Of a DNA stretch of 64,000 nt, positions 1-8,698 are shown piece after piece. Every line of letters starts with the position of its first letter. Position 1 is the stretch's first letter. The DNA is from Thermoanaerobacterium sp. CMT5567-10 (lineage in GTDB: Bacteria > Bacillota > Thermoanaerobacteria > Thermoanaerobacterales > Thermoanaerobacteraceae), in contig NZ_CP130558.2 of assembly GCF_030534315.2 (NCBI RefSeq), positions 1,602,501-1,666,500 of the forward strand, written 5' to 3'. The notes beneath the pieces were generated by a model. That model was not told the DNA's origin. It saw only the letters and a list, made by a program, of their open reading frames with translations, and did no database searches. The position numbers were made by a program, and so were the translations under genes.

Positions 1-40
1 TAGCAGAAATTTCCTTAAAAATGTTATATAGTGAGCCCAT
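1..40 (-). CDS. 5' end of an unidentified gene, cut by the window edge
   Basis: An ATG at 40 on the minus strand is preceded by a good ribosome binding site (GAGGAGG, about 48-54). It opens a frame beginning MGSLYNIFKEISA that leaves the window. Only 13 residues are visible, so no family can be assigned. It lies downstream of the HD-GYP gene in the same direction, separated by a strong hairpin. Confidence 0.5.
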   Translation of the reverse strand, partial: MGSLYNIFKEISA

Positions 41-50
41 AAAATACCTC

Positions 51-83
51 CTCATCCATATTGTTGACAGCAATATGGATGAG
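51..83 (-). terminator. Perfect 13-bp hairpin between two minus-strand genes
   Basis: CTCATCCATATTG (51-63) and CAATATGGATGAG (71-83) form a perfect 13-bp stem with a 7-nt loop. It begins just after the stop of the HD-GYP gene (89). Its 3' arm on the minus strand runs into the ribosome binding site of the next gene. There is no T-run, so it may be an mRNA processing or stability structure or a translational control hairpin rather than a classic terminator. Confidence 0.5.
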
Positions 84-88
84 TATAC

Positions 89-1270
89 CTATAATTCAAC
101 TTCTTTTATTATTTCAAGAGATCTTCCATCTATTTTATTTAATTTAACAAGTTTATAAATGATATTAACAGCTTCAATATGGGACATGCCGGCTCTATAC
201 GGCCTATCTTCTGTCAGAGCTTGGTACATATCGCATACCGCCATAAGCCTTGAAATGTCATCAAGGTCTTCTCCAGTAAGTCCTTCAGGATATCCAGAAC
301 CATCTAATTTTTCATGATGATTTGCAGCCCACTCTGCTATATCATCAATGCCACCTATTTCCATTAATATTTTCTTAGTATAATATGTATGGGACTTTAT
401 TATCATAAATTCTTCTTCGGTTAATTTATCAGATTTATCCAGTATTTCATTTGGGATAGCCAATTTGCCTAAGTCATGCAGCAGTCCAGCGATCTTTACC
501 TTTTTTGCCGTCATCTCGTCATACCCCGATATCAAAGCTGCTTTATATGCAACTTCTGATATGCCTTTTGAATGCTTGTAAGTAAAGTGGCTTTTGTTAT
601 CAATTATATTCGAAAATACCCGTGCAATTTTGCTTAGATCATCTATGTCAACTATCATTGTTTCATTGGATATATAAGGTCTTAAAACATCAAACGTGTC
701 ATAATGTTCATAATCGAGCCAGAACTTTTCCTGTTTCATTAGATCTTTTAATGCGTTTACAATTATTGGGTTGAATGATTTCCCTGATTTATCATTTAAC
801 CATTTTTCTATATGTTTTCTTGTCCTGTATTCATTCATTGTTATAGACACTGTATTGTATTTCACATCAAATTGATCTGCCAAATATATTATCTGAGCTT
901 CAAATGGTATAGAATTTCCATTAATATGAAAGTATCCGCTTCCATCCCAGTTTTCGTGATGATACTTTATAATATCAGAAAATTCATGTCCTCTAGGCAT
1001 GTCTTTTACCATATCGCTTCCTCTCAATGAATGCACCCATGTGTTGTTTGAATAAAAATCTTCATATACGTCACTTTTGCCTATGTCATGGAGAAAAGCA
1101 GAATAAAATATTTTATACTCTTCATCTCTTTTTATATTTAAATTTCTTGCCAATCTTATGGCAACATATGCAACTTTGCGAGCATGCCCAAAATTTCTTC
1201 TCTCAAGGATGTCCAGTGATAGCGATAACGCTGACAGTAATTTAAAATAATCTAATAACAAAAGAACCAT
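89..1270 (-). CDS. Tandem HD/HD-GYP domain protein, putative c-di-GMP phosphodiesterase
   Basis: About 393 residues with two HD-type hydrolase modules in a row and no membrane segment. The first has HDIGK, HHENWDGSGY and ADQFD motifs. The second is a full HD-GYP with HDLGK, HHEKLDGSGYPEGL and a DRPYR-type segment. HD-GYP enzymes hydrolyse cyclic di-GMP or related dinucleotides; substrate here is inferred. I chose the ATG at 1270, preceded by GAGAAGGG, over an upstream in-frame start that would overlap crcB. The gene follows the crcB pair in the same direction with a short gap, so co-transcription is possible. The first module is more divergent and could be regulatory. Confidence 0.8.
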   Translation of the reverse strand: MVLLLLDYFKLLSALSLSLDILERRNFGHARKVAYVAIRLARNLNIKRDEEYKIFYSAFLHDIGKSDVYEDFYSNNTWVHSLRGSDMVKDMPRGHEFSDIIKYHHENWDGSGYFHINGNSIPFEAQIIYLADQFDVKYNTVSITMNEYRTRKHIEKWLNDKSGKSFNPIIVNALKDLMKQEKFWLDYEHYDTFDVLRPYISNETMIVDIDDLSKIARVFSNIIDNKSHFTYKHSKGISEVAYKAALISGYDEMTAKKVKIAGLLHDLGKLAIPNEILDKSDKLTEEEFMIIKSHTYYTKKILMEIGGIDDIAEWAANHHEKLDGSGYPEGLTGEDLDDISRLMAVCDMYQALTEDRPYRAGMSHIEAVNIIYKLVKLNKIDGRSLEIIKEVEL

Positions 1271-1304
1271 CCCTTCTCGTATCATCAATATTATACTACA
1301 ATAT

Positions 1305-1676
1305 TTAAAATAGATTTCCAATATAATATCCTAAATAAGCTCCGATAAGACCAACAATGACGGTGGACGCAGAGTATAAAAAAGCGTGTGCATAGTGCTT
1401 TTGGCGAAGAAGGTGTATCGTTTCATGTGAAAAGGTAGAATAAGTGGTAAACGCTCCAATAAATCCTGTCATAATAAACAACTTAACATCATTATCAAAA
1501 AAATGTACAATCTTAGGGTTTGACAAAACATTCAAGAGAAATGCACCTAATACATTGACCACAAATGTTTCAATAGGCACCACAAACTCTCTGTTTTCCT
1601 TAATATGCCTAGATATCTCATACCTTGAAATTGCACCGAAAACTCCTCCTAAACCTACTAAAAAAATATTTGACAT
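1305..1676 (-). CDS. crcB: Fluoride channel subunit CrcB/FluC (second of pair)
   Basis: About 123 residues, the usual length for Fluc/CrcB subunits. It carries the family features GGVFGAISRYE near the N-terminus and GFIGAFTTYSTFSHE in the middle, with four hydrophobic segments. It exports fluoride across the cytoplasmic membrane as a dimer. The ATG at 1676 overlaps the stop of the upstream crcB copy by one base (TGATG), pointing to translational coupling. The paired arrangement suggests a heterodimeric channel, known from other Gram-positives; that is inference here. Confidence 0.92.
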   Translation of the reverse strand: MSNIFLVGLGGVFGAISRYEISRHIKENREFVVPIETFVVNVLGAFLLNVLSNPKIVHFFDNDVKLFIMTGFIGAFTTYSTFSHETIHLLRQKHYAHAFLYSASTVIVGLIGAYLGYYIGNLF

Positions 1677-2077
1677 CAATTTTCTTCACGTCCTTTTAAT
1701 ATTTTTGCTGTTTTATCTCCCAATTCAAACCCTATAAATGACATGATAAATCCAATAAATATCGATAGCAATACATATATCAAAGCTACTGCAATTCTTC
1801 CATTCCTCAATAGATCCATTGTTTCTTTAGTGAATGTTGAAAATGTAGTAAAGGCACCGATGAACCCAGTCGTAATTGCCAATCTAATATTAAAATTAAC
1901 CTTAAATTCTTCAAGCGTTAAATTTGATATATAACTTAATAAAAATGAGCCAAAAATATTTATAAAGAATGTCTCAATTGGAAATACTGTATGCAATATA
2001 CTTTGATAATAGCTCGAAATCAAATATCTCAAAATTGCACCGAAAAAACCGCCAATTCCTATATAGATGTATTCCAT
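1676..2077 (-). CDS. crcB: Fluoride channel subunit CrcB/FluC (first of pair)
   Basis: 133 residues with GGFFGAILRYLIS near the N-terminus and GFIGAFTTFSTFTKE, the CrcB signature, plus four membrane segments. It is the first gene after a fluoride riboswitch, with GGAGGG eight bases before the ATG. It is clearly related to, but not identical with, the adjacent copy at 1305-1676, so the two arose by an old duplication. Expected role is passive fluoride efflux when intracellular fluoride rises. Confidence 0.93.
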   Translation of the reverse strand: MEYIYIGIGGFFGAILRYLISSYYQSILHTVFPIETFFINIFGSFLLSYISNLTLEEFKVNFNIRLAITTGFIGAFTTFSTFTKETMDLLRNGRIAVALIYVLLSIFIGFIMSFIGFELGDKTAKILKGREEN

Positions 2078-2111
2078 GAAGATTGCCCTCCATTTTCATA
2101 AGATAGTAACA

Positions 2112-2192
2112 AATAAGCTCCTATTGAGTTAGTATACCCAATAGGAGCCATCAGCTTCGATGCATTTAAAGGTGAGCTCCATCACCTTACAA
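2112..2192 (-). promoter_or_regulatory. Fluoride riboswitch (crcB motif)
   Basis: On the minus strand GGTGATGGAGCTCACC (2186-2171), a short linker, then CTGATGGCTCC (about 2154-2144) match the crcB-motif aptamer core. The 3' part of the aptamer overlaps the 5' arm of a 10-bp hairpin, GCTCCTATTG (2117-2126) with CAATAGGAGC (2139-2148), which would be the expression platform. The hairpin lacks a pure T-run, so attenuation might be transcriptional or indirect. It precedes two crcB genes, which fits the known function. Confidence 0.93.
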
Positions 2193-2197
2193 CAACA

Positions 2198-2227
2198 ATT
2201 ATATCACAGATTTGTTTTTAAAGTAAA
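2198..2227 (-). promoter_or_regulatory. Promoter of the fluoride riboswitch-crcB operon
   Basis: An extended -10 element, TGATATAAT (-10 at 2198-2203), is preceded at 18 bp by TTTACT (2222-2227). It would start the transcript just ahead of the aptamer. Confidence 0.6.
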
Positions 2228-2265
2228 TATTTCATAATGATATACATTCTATTTTGCCTAATTTT

Positions 2266-3558
2266 TTATATAACTTCACTTTCTATTGTGTTAACATGTC
2301 TAATATCCTCTTCATTGCCGTTATACAACACCTTGAAGAGACTCTCTATCGTACTCATTTTTTTATTTTCTAAACTTTCTATAAACCTGTTTATATCATT
2401 ATCAAAAAGCTTGAAAACTGCCGCAAAAGTATTGCCATCATAAACAGACTCTTTAAACGAAGCACCATTATCAGTAAAAAATTTTAAAATATTTTTTATA
2501 TTAAACTTGTAAAAGAGTTTAAGTCTTATATAAAATACATCTGTAAAACTACCGTTAAAAACTGAAATATGTTTTGCCGTACGATTTGTTTTTATGCCGT
2601 AATTCAATAGTATATCTATTAAATCTGCAACAACTGAATCCCCTGTAGGCATTTGTCCTGCACCTTTTCCAATAAAAATAAGCTCTTTGAAACCATCTCC
2701 TCTCAGTATAACAGCATTGTTTACATCGCCAACACTTGCTAAAATATTGTTAGCTTCTATTAGTATAGGCTCTACACTCCCATAGACATTGCCTTTCTCG
2801 TATTTAGCCCATGCAAATGGTTTAATTTTATATCCCCATTTTCCGGCATAATATATATCATCATATTTTATTTCATTTATACCATATCTCATTATTGAAT
2901 TAACAGAAACATCAACATCAAATGCTTTTTTTATGAGAATCACAAGCTTATACAGAGCATCGAATCCTTTTATATCGTAATCCGGATTGCTTTCCGCATA
3001 CCCTCGCTTTTGAGCAGCTGCAAGTGCTTCATCATATTTCATTCCCTTTTCTATTATCTGTGTCAATATGTAGTTTGTCGTACCGTTTATTATTCCTCCC
3101 ACAAAATTTATTTCATCGGTTATTTTGAGTCTCTCAATCTGATGTATAACAGGTATTGCTCCAGCAACACTTGCCTCAAATTTCAAAAATACACCATTTT
3201 CATCTGCCATTTTTCTAAGCTCGCCTCCATATTTTGCCATCAACTCTTTGTTTGCAGTAATAACATGCTTCTTAGAAATTAACGCCTTTTTCACGTAATC
3301 GTAAGCAGGATCAACTCCTCCCATTACTTCAATTATTGCACTTATTTCGCTATCACACAAGATTTCGTTAGCATCAATTGTTAGTATTTCATCTATACCA
3401 TTAATATTTCTCGGTTTATCAGGATGCTTCACTAGTATTTTTTTTATTTCAGGATAAAACCCCGTTTTTTGTTTTATATGCTGTTTTCTTGATGTGACTA
3501 TTTTATAGACTCCGCTTCCTACTGTTCCAAATCCCAGCAATCCAATCTTAAATTCCAT
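2266..3558 (-). CDS. hom: Homoserine dehydrogenase with C-terminal ACT domain
   Basis: 430 residues, the usual length of the ACT-containing type. The N-terminal NAD(P)-binding motif is GLLGFGTVGSGV. The catalytic domain includes EASVAGAIPVI and GGIINGTTNYIL, and an ACT-like region lies around residues 345-425. It reduces aspartate semialdehyde to homoserine, the branch point to threonine and methionine. The ATG at 3558 has AGGAGG in front. It stands alone downstream of a SAM-I riboswitch, so S-adenosylmethionine is expected to shut it off. No clear terminator follows before the crcB promoter. Confidence 0.95.
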   Translation of the reverse strand: MEFKIGLLGFGTVGSGVYKIVTSRKQHIKQKTGFYPEIKKILVKHPDKPRNINGIDEILTIDANEILCDSEISAIIEVMGGVDPAYDYVKKALISKKHVITANKELMAKYGGELRKMADENGVFLKFEASVAGAIPVIHQIERLKITDEINFVGGIINGTTNYILTQIIEKGMKYDEALAAAQKRGYAESNPDYDIKGFDALYKLVILIKKAFDVDVSVNSIMRYGINEIKYDDIYYAGKWGYKIKPFAWAKYEKGNVYGSVEPILIEANNILASVGDVNNAVILRGDGFKELIFIGKGAGQMPTGDSVVADLIDILLNYGIKTNRTAKHISVFNGSFTDVFYIRLKLFYKFNIKNILKFFTDNGASFKESVYDGNTFAAVFKLFDNDINRFIESLENKKMSTIESLFKVLYNGNEEDIRHVNTIESEVI

Positions 3559-3575
3559 GTGGCATACCTCCTAAA

Positions 3576-3612
3576 AATTTTTGGCCCTCTTCAATGAGAA
3601 GAGGGCCAAAAT
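3576..3612 (-). terminator. SAM-riboswitch terminator hairpin
   Basis: TTGGCCCTCTTC (3581-3592) pairs with GAAGAGGGCCAA (3598-3609). On the minus strand it is followed by an ATTTTT stretch and then the hom ribosome binding site, the standard layout of an S-box expression platform. Confidence 0.88.
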
Positions 3613-3617
3613 ACGCC

Positions 3618-3728
3618 GCTCCTCTCATCTCTCAGGTATTTCCTGCAGGATTTGGCACCAAGCGTAAATAAATGCCGGTTGCCGGGTTTCATCGGGCCAG
3701 TCCCTCCACCACTCTTGATAAGAGGATT
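3618..3728 (-). promoter_or_regulatory. SAM-I riboswitch (S-box) upstream of hom
   Basis: On the minus strand the conserved S-box blocks appear in order: CTTATCAAGAG with GGTGGAGGGA, GGCCCGATGAAACCCGGCAA, GGTGCCAAATCCTGCA and GAGAGATGAG. The closing helix P1 is CCTCTTATC paired with GATGAGAGG (3621-3629). S-boxes bind S-adenosylmethionine and terminate transcription; here the target is homoserine dehydrogenase. Confidence 0.96.
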
Positions 3729-3759
3729 CCAATATTCTCTTTTAAATTTATTAATGAAT

Positions 3760-3788
3760 ATATTATCACTTTACACTATTATAGTCAA
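3760..3788 (-). promoter_or_regulatory. Promoter of the S-box-hom transcript
   Basis: TTGACT (3783-3788) and TAATAT (3760-3765) are separated by 17 bp on the minus strand, about 30 bp ahead of the aptamer. Confidence 0.65.
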
Positions 3789-3894
3789 GCATTCTTTTAA
3801 TTCTGGTATCTTGTATTTTAAAATTCTCCTTGAAAGTTGATTAAAAAAGTGTTCAGCAATATTCCTTAATTATTATTTCCTTGATTCTGAACAA

Positions 3895-3944
3895 AAAAAT
3901 CATGGCTTGAAAGAAACTTTTCTTTCCTTATTACCATGATTTTT
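3895..3944 (-). terminator. Terminator after recR
   Basis: AAAAATCATGG (3895-3905) pairs with CCATGATTTTT (3934-3944), with an inner GAAAGAAA/TTTCTTTC stem. The A- and T-rich flanks allow function in either direction. It lies 35 bp past the recR stop. Confidence 0.7.
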
Positions 3945-3978
3945 ATGGTACTTTGATATGAATTTAATTTTTGTAAAT

Positions 3979-4578
3979 TTACATTTCCCTTCTACCTTCC
4001 AATGCCCTCGATAAAGTAACAGAATCAGTATATTCGAGGTCACCACCAACAGGTACACCATGTGCTATCCTCGTCACTTTTATGCCAAAAGGTTTTATAA
4101 GTTTTGCAATGTACATAGCAGTCGCTTCGCCTTCTATATCGGGATTTGTCGCTAAAATAATCTCTTTTATGTCGTTATTATTAATCCTTTCTAGCAATTC
4201 TTTTATCTTTATATCTTCTGGTCCTATACCGTCCATGGGTGAAATTACACCATGCAGCACATGGTATAAACCACGATACTCCCTTGTTTTCTCCATAGCT
4301 ACTACATCTTTCGGATCAGATACCACACAAATAGTAGATGAATCTCTGGTTTCATCGCTACAGATATTGCATAAATCGCTATCAGTGAAATTATAACACT
4401 TGTTGCAGTATTTTAAATTGTTTTTTGCCTCCAATATAGCATTAGATAAATTAATAACGTCATCTTTTGGCATATCCAAGATGTAAAATGCAAGTCTTTG
4501 TGCTGTTTTTCGTCCAATACCTGGAAGTCTTGATAATTCATCAATAAGCCTTGACAATGACCTCGAATAAACATTCAT
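3979..4578 (-). CDS. recR: Recombination protein RecR
   Basis: About 199 residues, the full family length. An N-terminal helix-hairpin-helix ([17 protein letters not shown]) is followed by a four-cysteine zinc finger (CNKCYNF..LCNIC) and a Toprim domain ([14 protein letters not shown]). RecR loads RecA with RecF and RecO at gapped DNA. The ATG at 4578 lies nine bases after GAGGTG; a TTG sits one codon upstream. It is the last gene of the dnaX-ybaB-recR block, an arrangement conserved across Firmicutes. Confidence 0.97.
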   Translation of the reverse strand: MNVYSRSLSRLIDELSRLPGIGRKTAQRLAFYILDMPKDDVINLSNAILEAKNNLKYCNKCYNFTDSDLCNICSDETRDSSTICVVSDPKDVVAMEKTREYRGLYHVLHGVISPMDGIGPEDIKIKELLERINNNDIKEIILATNPDIEGEATAMYIAKLIKPFGIKVTRIAHGVPVGGDLEYTDSVTLSRALEGRREM

Positions 4579-4591
4579 CAATTAATTCACC

Positions 4592-4927
4592 TCAAAATAA
4601 GCCTGGTATATTAAAGCCTCCTGTAATTTTTCCCATTTCCTCTGCAATCATGTGTTCAGCACTTCTTAAAGCCTGATTTACTGCTGCTAAGACTAGGTCT
4701 TCTAGCATCTCCACATCGTCCTTATCAACAACGGCAGGATCAATCTTTATACTGATCAATTCTTTTCTTCCATTGGCTACTACCTTTACAGCTCCACCGC
4801 CTGCAGACTCTTCAACCGTCTTGTTTTCAAGCTCTTCCTGCACTTTCTTCATTTGCTCTTGCATCTGTTGCGCCTGTTTTATCATGTTGTTCATGTTAAA
4901 ACCGCCAGGAAATCCTCCTTTTGCCAT
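4592..4927 (-). CDS. ybaB: YbaB/EbfC nucleoid-associated protein
   Basis: 111 residues with the typical methionine- and glutamine-rich start ([20 protein letters not shown]) and central region [20 protein letters not shown]. These small DNA-binding proteins form dimers. The gene sits between dnaX and recR, as in Bacillus (yaaK). AGGAGG lies nine bases before the ATG. Its link to RecR function is by conserved neighbourhood only. Confidence 0.95.
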   Translation of the reverse strand: MAKGGFPGGFNMNNMIKQAQQMQEQMKKVQEELENKTVEESAGGGAVKVVANGRKELISIKIDPAVVDKDDVEMLEDLVLAAVNQALRSAEHMIAEEMGKITGGFNIPGLF

Positions 4928-4999
4928 TCACAATACCTCCTATTAATATTTAGTGTTCTCTTCCTATTTATATGCTGATTTTGGCTGGGTAGTGATAAA

Positions 5000-6601
5000 T
5001 TAATCTATAATTTCTACATCGCCAAAATATTTTTTTACCGCTTCAATCAACTCGTCATCTTCATTTTTTTTGACTACTACGTTCACTATATAATCTTTTC
5101 CAGTGAATTTCTTAATAACATCTTTAATATAATCTTTATTTTCAACTTTATTCAGTTCATCTTTGTAGAATTCATGCTCCTTTGGATATTCTATCATAAA
5201 ATTACCGTCTTTCAAATACGGTTTGCCTAAACTCAAAAAAGAAAAAATCATAGGTCTATCTTTTTTTATTATATTCAATACTTTATTAAAGACTTCATTT
5301 ACATCGATTTTATCGCTTTTATCTGCACTCTCAGTAATTTCTATGTGCTCTTTTTTTATTTCATCTGCAGCAACTTTATCATCTTCAACACCCTTTTCGG
5401 ATTTTACTACATCTTTTTTCGATATAATACCATCATCATTTTCTCCATTAAATGCTACTTTAACGTTATTCAATCTACTTTCCAGTTTCTTAATCCTATC
5501 TAAAATGCTGTCTATATCAGGTGATATTTCAGGATTTATAAGCTTCAATACTGTTATTTCAAATAATATTCTTGGTGATTGCGCGTATCTAATTTTCCCT
5601 TGTAAATCTATCAATTTTTCTATGGCATTAGACAAAAACGACATATCAAATTCCGACGCCTTCAATATTTTATCGTTTATCTCTGTTTCTAATATTTCTT
5701 CGGACTCTGTACCGCATGTTTTGTAAATAACAACGTCCCTCAAAAATGAAAGCATCGCTTTGATCAAATTGCTTACATCTATGCCATAAAGCATCAATTT
5801 ATCTATCTGATTTATGACTTCCTTTGCATTTCTATCATTTATGCTTTTTACAAGAGTGTATAATGTATCATCATTTACAGTACCAAGAATGTCACATACA
5901 TCATCATACGTTAAAACATCATTGTATGACACACACTGTTCAAGTATGCTTATGGCATCTCTCATAGAGCCATTTCCATGACGGGCAATCATCGCAATAG
6001 CTCTATTTTCTATGCTTATGTTGCTGTCTTTTGCAATCTTCTCTATATTTTGTGAAATGACTCTTGATGGTATCCTTTTAAAATCAAATCTCTGACACCT
6101 TGACAAAATAGTTGCAGGTATTTTGTTTGGCTCTGTAGTAGCTAATATAAATATAGCATGTGATGGCGGCTCCTCCAACGTTTTTAAAAGCGCATTAAAA
6201 GCACTTCCTGATAGCATATGAACCTCATCGATAATATACACTTTGTACTTACATATAGATGGTGCATATATTATATTGTCTCTAAGTTCTCTTACATCAT
6301 CAACGCTGTTATTTGAGGCTGCATCTATCTCTATTATATCTATAAGGGAATTGTTGTTTGCAGATTCACATATTTGGCATCTATTGCAAGGCTCACCTTC
6401 TACACTGTTAGGACAATTGACTGCTTTTGCAAAAATCTTGGCAACACTGGTTTTGCCTGTGCCTCTAGTCCCACAAAAAAGATAAGCGTGTCCTATTCTT
6501 CCCGTCTTTATCTGATTTCTTAACGTTCTAACAATATGATTCTGTCCTAAAACCTCACTAAAATTTCGAGGTCTGTATTTTCTGTATAATGACTGATACA
6601 T
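5000..6601 (-). CDS. dnaX: DNA polymerase III subunit gamma/tau
   Basis: About 533 residues. Clamp-loader AAA+ domain: Walker A GTRGTGKTS, zinc-binding cysteines CPNSVEGEPCNRCQIC, DEVH box IIDEVHMLS, and sensor region ATTEPNKIPATILSRCQRF. The charged linker and C-terminal region (from about residue 370) correspond to the tau part. I chose the ATG at 6601 because the in-frame GTG upstream (6610) lies inside the ribosome binding site GAGGTG. It heads the dnaX-ybaB-recR block. I saw no convincing internal slippage site for a short gamma form. Confidence 0.96.
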   Translation of the reverse strand: MYQSLYRKYRPRNFSEVLGQNHIVRTLRNQIKTGRIGHAYLFCGTRGTGKTSVAKIFAKAVNCPNSVEGEPCNRCQICESANNNSLIDIIEIDAASNNSVDDVRELRDNIIYAPSICKYKVYIIDEVHMLSGSAFNALLKTLEEPPSHAIFILATTEPNKIPATILSRCQRFDFKRIPSRVISQNIEKIAKDSNISIENRAIAMIARHGNGSMRDAISILEQCVSYNDVLTYDDVCDILGTVNDDTLYTLVKSINDRNAKEVINQIDKLMLYGIDVSNLIKAMLSFLRDVVIYKTCGTESEEILETEINDKILKASEFDMSFLSNAIEKLIDLQGKIRYAQSPRILFEITVLKLINPEISPDIDSILDRIKKLESRLNNVKVAFNGENDDGIISKKDVVKSEKGVEDDKVAADEIKKEHIEITESADKSDKIDVNEVFNKVLNIIKKDRPMIFSFLSLGKPYLKDGNFMIEYPKEHEFYKDELNKVENKDYIKDVIKKFTGKDYIVNVVVKKNEDDELIEAVKKYFGDVEIID

Positions 6602-6631
6602 AAAAAACACCTCATTTATTTAATTGTAACA

Positions 6632-6662
6632 AAAAAAAGGATACTTTTCTATATCCTTTTTA
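6632..6662 (-). terminator. Terminator after the HD-GYP sensor gene
   Basis: AAAAAGGATA (about 6634-6643) pairs with TATCCTTTTT, separated by an 8-nt loop. It overlaps the stop of the gene at 6660 and precedes dnaX. Confidence 0.55.
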
Positions 6663-8552
6663 GTTAGCTATCTCAATTTCTCTTTTGATTCTTTCAATCT
6701 TTTTTCTGTCTCTCATATAAATAGATATCACACTATCTACCACCCGCGGATTGAATTGCGTTCCTTTATACTTTAATAATTCATTTACGGCTTCGTCAAA
6801 AGGCATCCCTTTTCTGTATGATCTATCAGATGTCATTGCATCAAATGAATCTGCAACACACAGTATTGCAGCAATCAATGGTATGTTATCATCATCAAGC
6901 CCAAATGGATAGCCTTTTCCGTCGTACCTTTCATGGTGTTTTTCTATTCCATCTATTATATCTTTCGACAGCCCTATAGGTTCCAAAATTTTCTTCGATA
7001 TACTAGGATGCTGTTTAATCTTATCATATTCTTCTTTTGTAAGTTTTCCAGGTTTTGTGAGTATTTTATCTGATATTCCAATTTTACCTATATCATGTAA
7101 TATGCCAGCAATTTTTAACTTCTCTATTTCATCCTTTGGAAGCCCCATGCTTTCACCTATAATTGCTGCATATTTTGAAACTCTCAAAGAATGGCCTTTA
7201 GTATATCTGTCTTTTGCTTCAACCGCATATGCCAATGCATCAATTGTTCTTAGATACCAATTTCTTAAATTATCGTAGAGATTGGCATTTTCTATAGCAA
7301 TAGATACACTATCAGCAACAGATCGCAATAAGCTTATATCATTCGCTAATCTTGATGTAGTTAATATATTTAATGTTCCTACAGCCTTGTCTTTCGATAT
7401 TAGCGGAACAGAAATTATATTCTTGACATTTAATTGTTTAAGTCTTTTTAACAAAACGTAATCTGCTGGAAATTTATTCGCATCTAAAATCGTAATTTCC
7501 TTTGATACAAGAAGCTTAACATTTTCATCAGTTGTCAAAGAAAGCTCTTTTAGAAGAGGCATATCTTTTAATTCCCCTGCTGCCACCATAAGCTCCAAAT
7601 TCCCTGATTCATTGACAGTTCTTATGGTACACAATGGAGAAGACAATATTGTTGATATTTTTTCTGCTATAGAATAAAGTATATCACGGGGCGCTAAATT
7701 TTTAGTCAACAATTGTGTCACATTTCCTATAGCAAGAATTTGCCTATTTCTCTCCAGTATCTCTTTTTTTGCAGTGCAATAATCGGTTATATCTCTGGAC
7801 AATCCTTGAATTCCTAGCAATTCACCCTCACTATTTTTCACTGTCTTAACTCTAGTCTCAGTCAAAATTGTTGAGCCGTCTCTTTTTTTGAATTTTATTT
7901 CTGCCATATTTATTTTTCTGGTCATTAAATCTTCCATTAATTTTTTATCATCATCATCAATGTATTCAAAAATTTTTTTACCTATCATTTCATCAGGTAA
8001 ATAATCTAAAAATTTTAAAGATCTGTTATTTATAAACTCTATATTGTACTCTTTGTCGGTAAACCAAAGAATATCCGACATATTATCAACCAATGTTCTA
8101 TACCTTGATTCTGATGCTTCAAGTTCATTTGTAACAGCCTCCATCTGCTCATATGACGCTTCAAGCTCCATATAAAGGTCTTGCAATTCATTATTCTTTT
8201 TAATTAACTCCTGAGATTCTTTTTTTAGCTCTTCATAATTCGACTTTAACTTAGAAGACATTTTGTTAAAATTTTTTGATAACTCTGCAAATTCTTCTGT
8301 TACATCTATGTCAATATTATAATCGTATTCACCATTTGTAATTCTTTTAACACATTCATTTAATTTTTCCAGAGGATATGACATGTATTTCGATTCTCTC
8401 ATTGCTATAAAAACTGAAATAAGCAAAATTAAAATAGATGTAATTATGTTATTTCCAATCCCTTTTATAATGTGTACAAATGAAAGAAGGTACACAAAAA
8501 GCGAAACTCCGAATATTATTGCAAACAATCGGCTGCGATAACTTTTAAACAT
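6660..8552 (-). CDS. Membrane-bound HAMP-PAS-GAF-HD-GYP signalling protein
   Basis: 630 residues. Two closely spaced membrane helices (about residues 10-53) are followed by a HAMP-like segment (about 55-105), a coiled coil (about 100-150) and a PAS domain (YRTLVDNMSDILWFTD onward, about 150-265). A GAF domain lies at about 275-420. The C-terminal HD-GYP (about 435-615) has HDIGK, HHERYDGKGYPFGL and DRSYRKG motifs. Likely a membrane-anchored cyclic di-GMP phosphodiesterase tuned by a small ligand or redox input; the ligand is unknown. The ATG at 8552 has GGGAGG in front. It sits between the SRP RNA region and dnaX, where Bacillus has no such gene. Confidence 0.88.
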   Translation of the reverse strand: MFKSYRSRLFAIIFGVSLFVYLLSFVHIIKGIGNNIITSILILLISVFIAMRESKYMSYPLEKLNECVKRITNGEYDYNIDIDVTEEFAELSKNFNKMSSKLKSNYEELKKESQELIKKNNELQDLYMELEASYEQMEAVTNELEASESRYRTLVDNMSDILWFTDKEYNIEFINNRSLKFLDYLPDEMIGKKIFEYIDDDDKKLMEDLMTRKINMAEIKFKKRDGSTILTETRVKTVKNSEGELLGIQGLSRDITDYCTAKKEILERNRQILAIGNVTQLLTKNLAPRDILYSIAEKISTILSSPLCTIRTVNESGNLELMVAAGELKDMPLLKELSLTTDENVKLLVSKEITILDANKFPADYVLLKRLKQLNVKNIISVPLISKDKAVGTLNILTTSRLANDISLLRSVADSVSIAIENANLYDNLRNWYLRTIDALAYAVEAKDRYTKGHSLRVSKYAAIIGESMGLPKDEIEKLKIAGILHDIGKIGISDKILTKPGKLTKEEYDKIKQHPSISKKILEPIGLSKDIIDGIEKHHERYDGKGYPFGLDDDNIPLIAAILCVADSFDAMTSDRSYRKGMPFDEAVNELLKYKGTQFNPRVVDSVISIYMRDRKKIERIKREIEIAN

Positions 8553-8698
8553 AAATACCTCCCTAAGCAGTTAAAATCACTACTAATATTTTCGACAATA
8601 TAAAAAAAAACTTTACACAAATTTTAAATATCAGAATATTTTTTGTGTATTATACTTTACTAATAAGTATTAAATTTTTTTAATAATTAAAGGTAATA

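Noticed and set aside
5000-5110. A-rich codons in the dnaX 3' part as a programmed slippage site
   Set aside because: The run of A lies close to the end of the gene and shifting would give no sensible gamma form.
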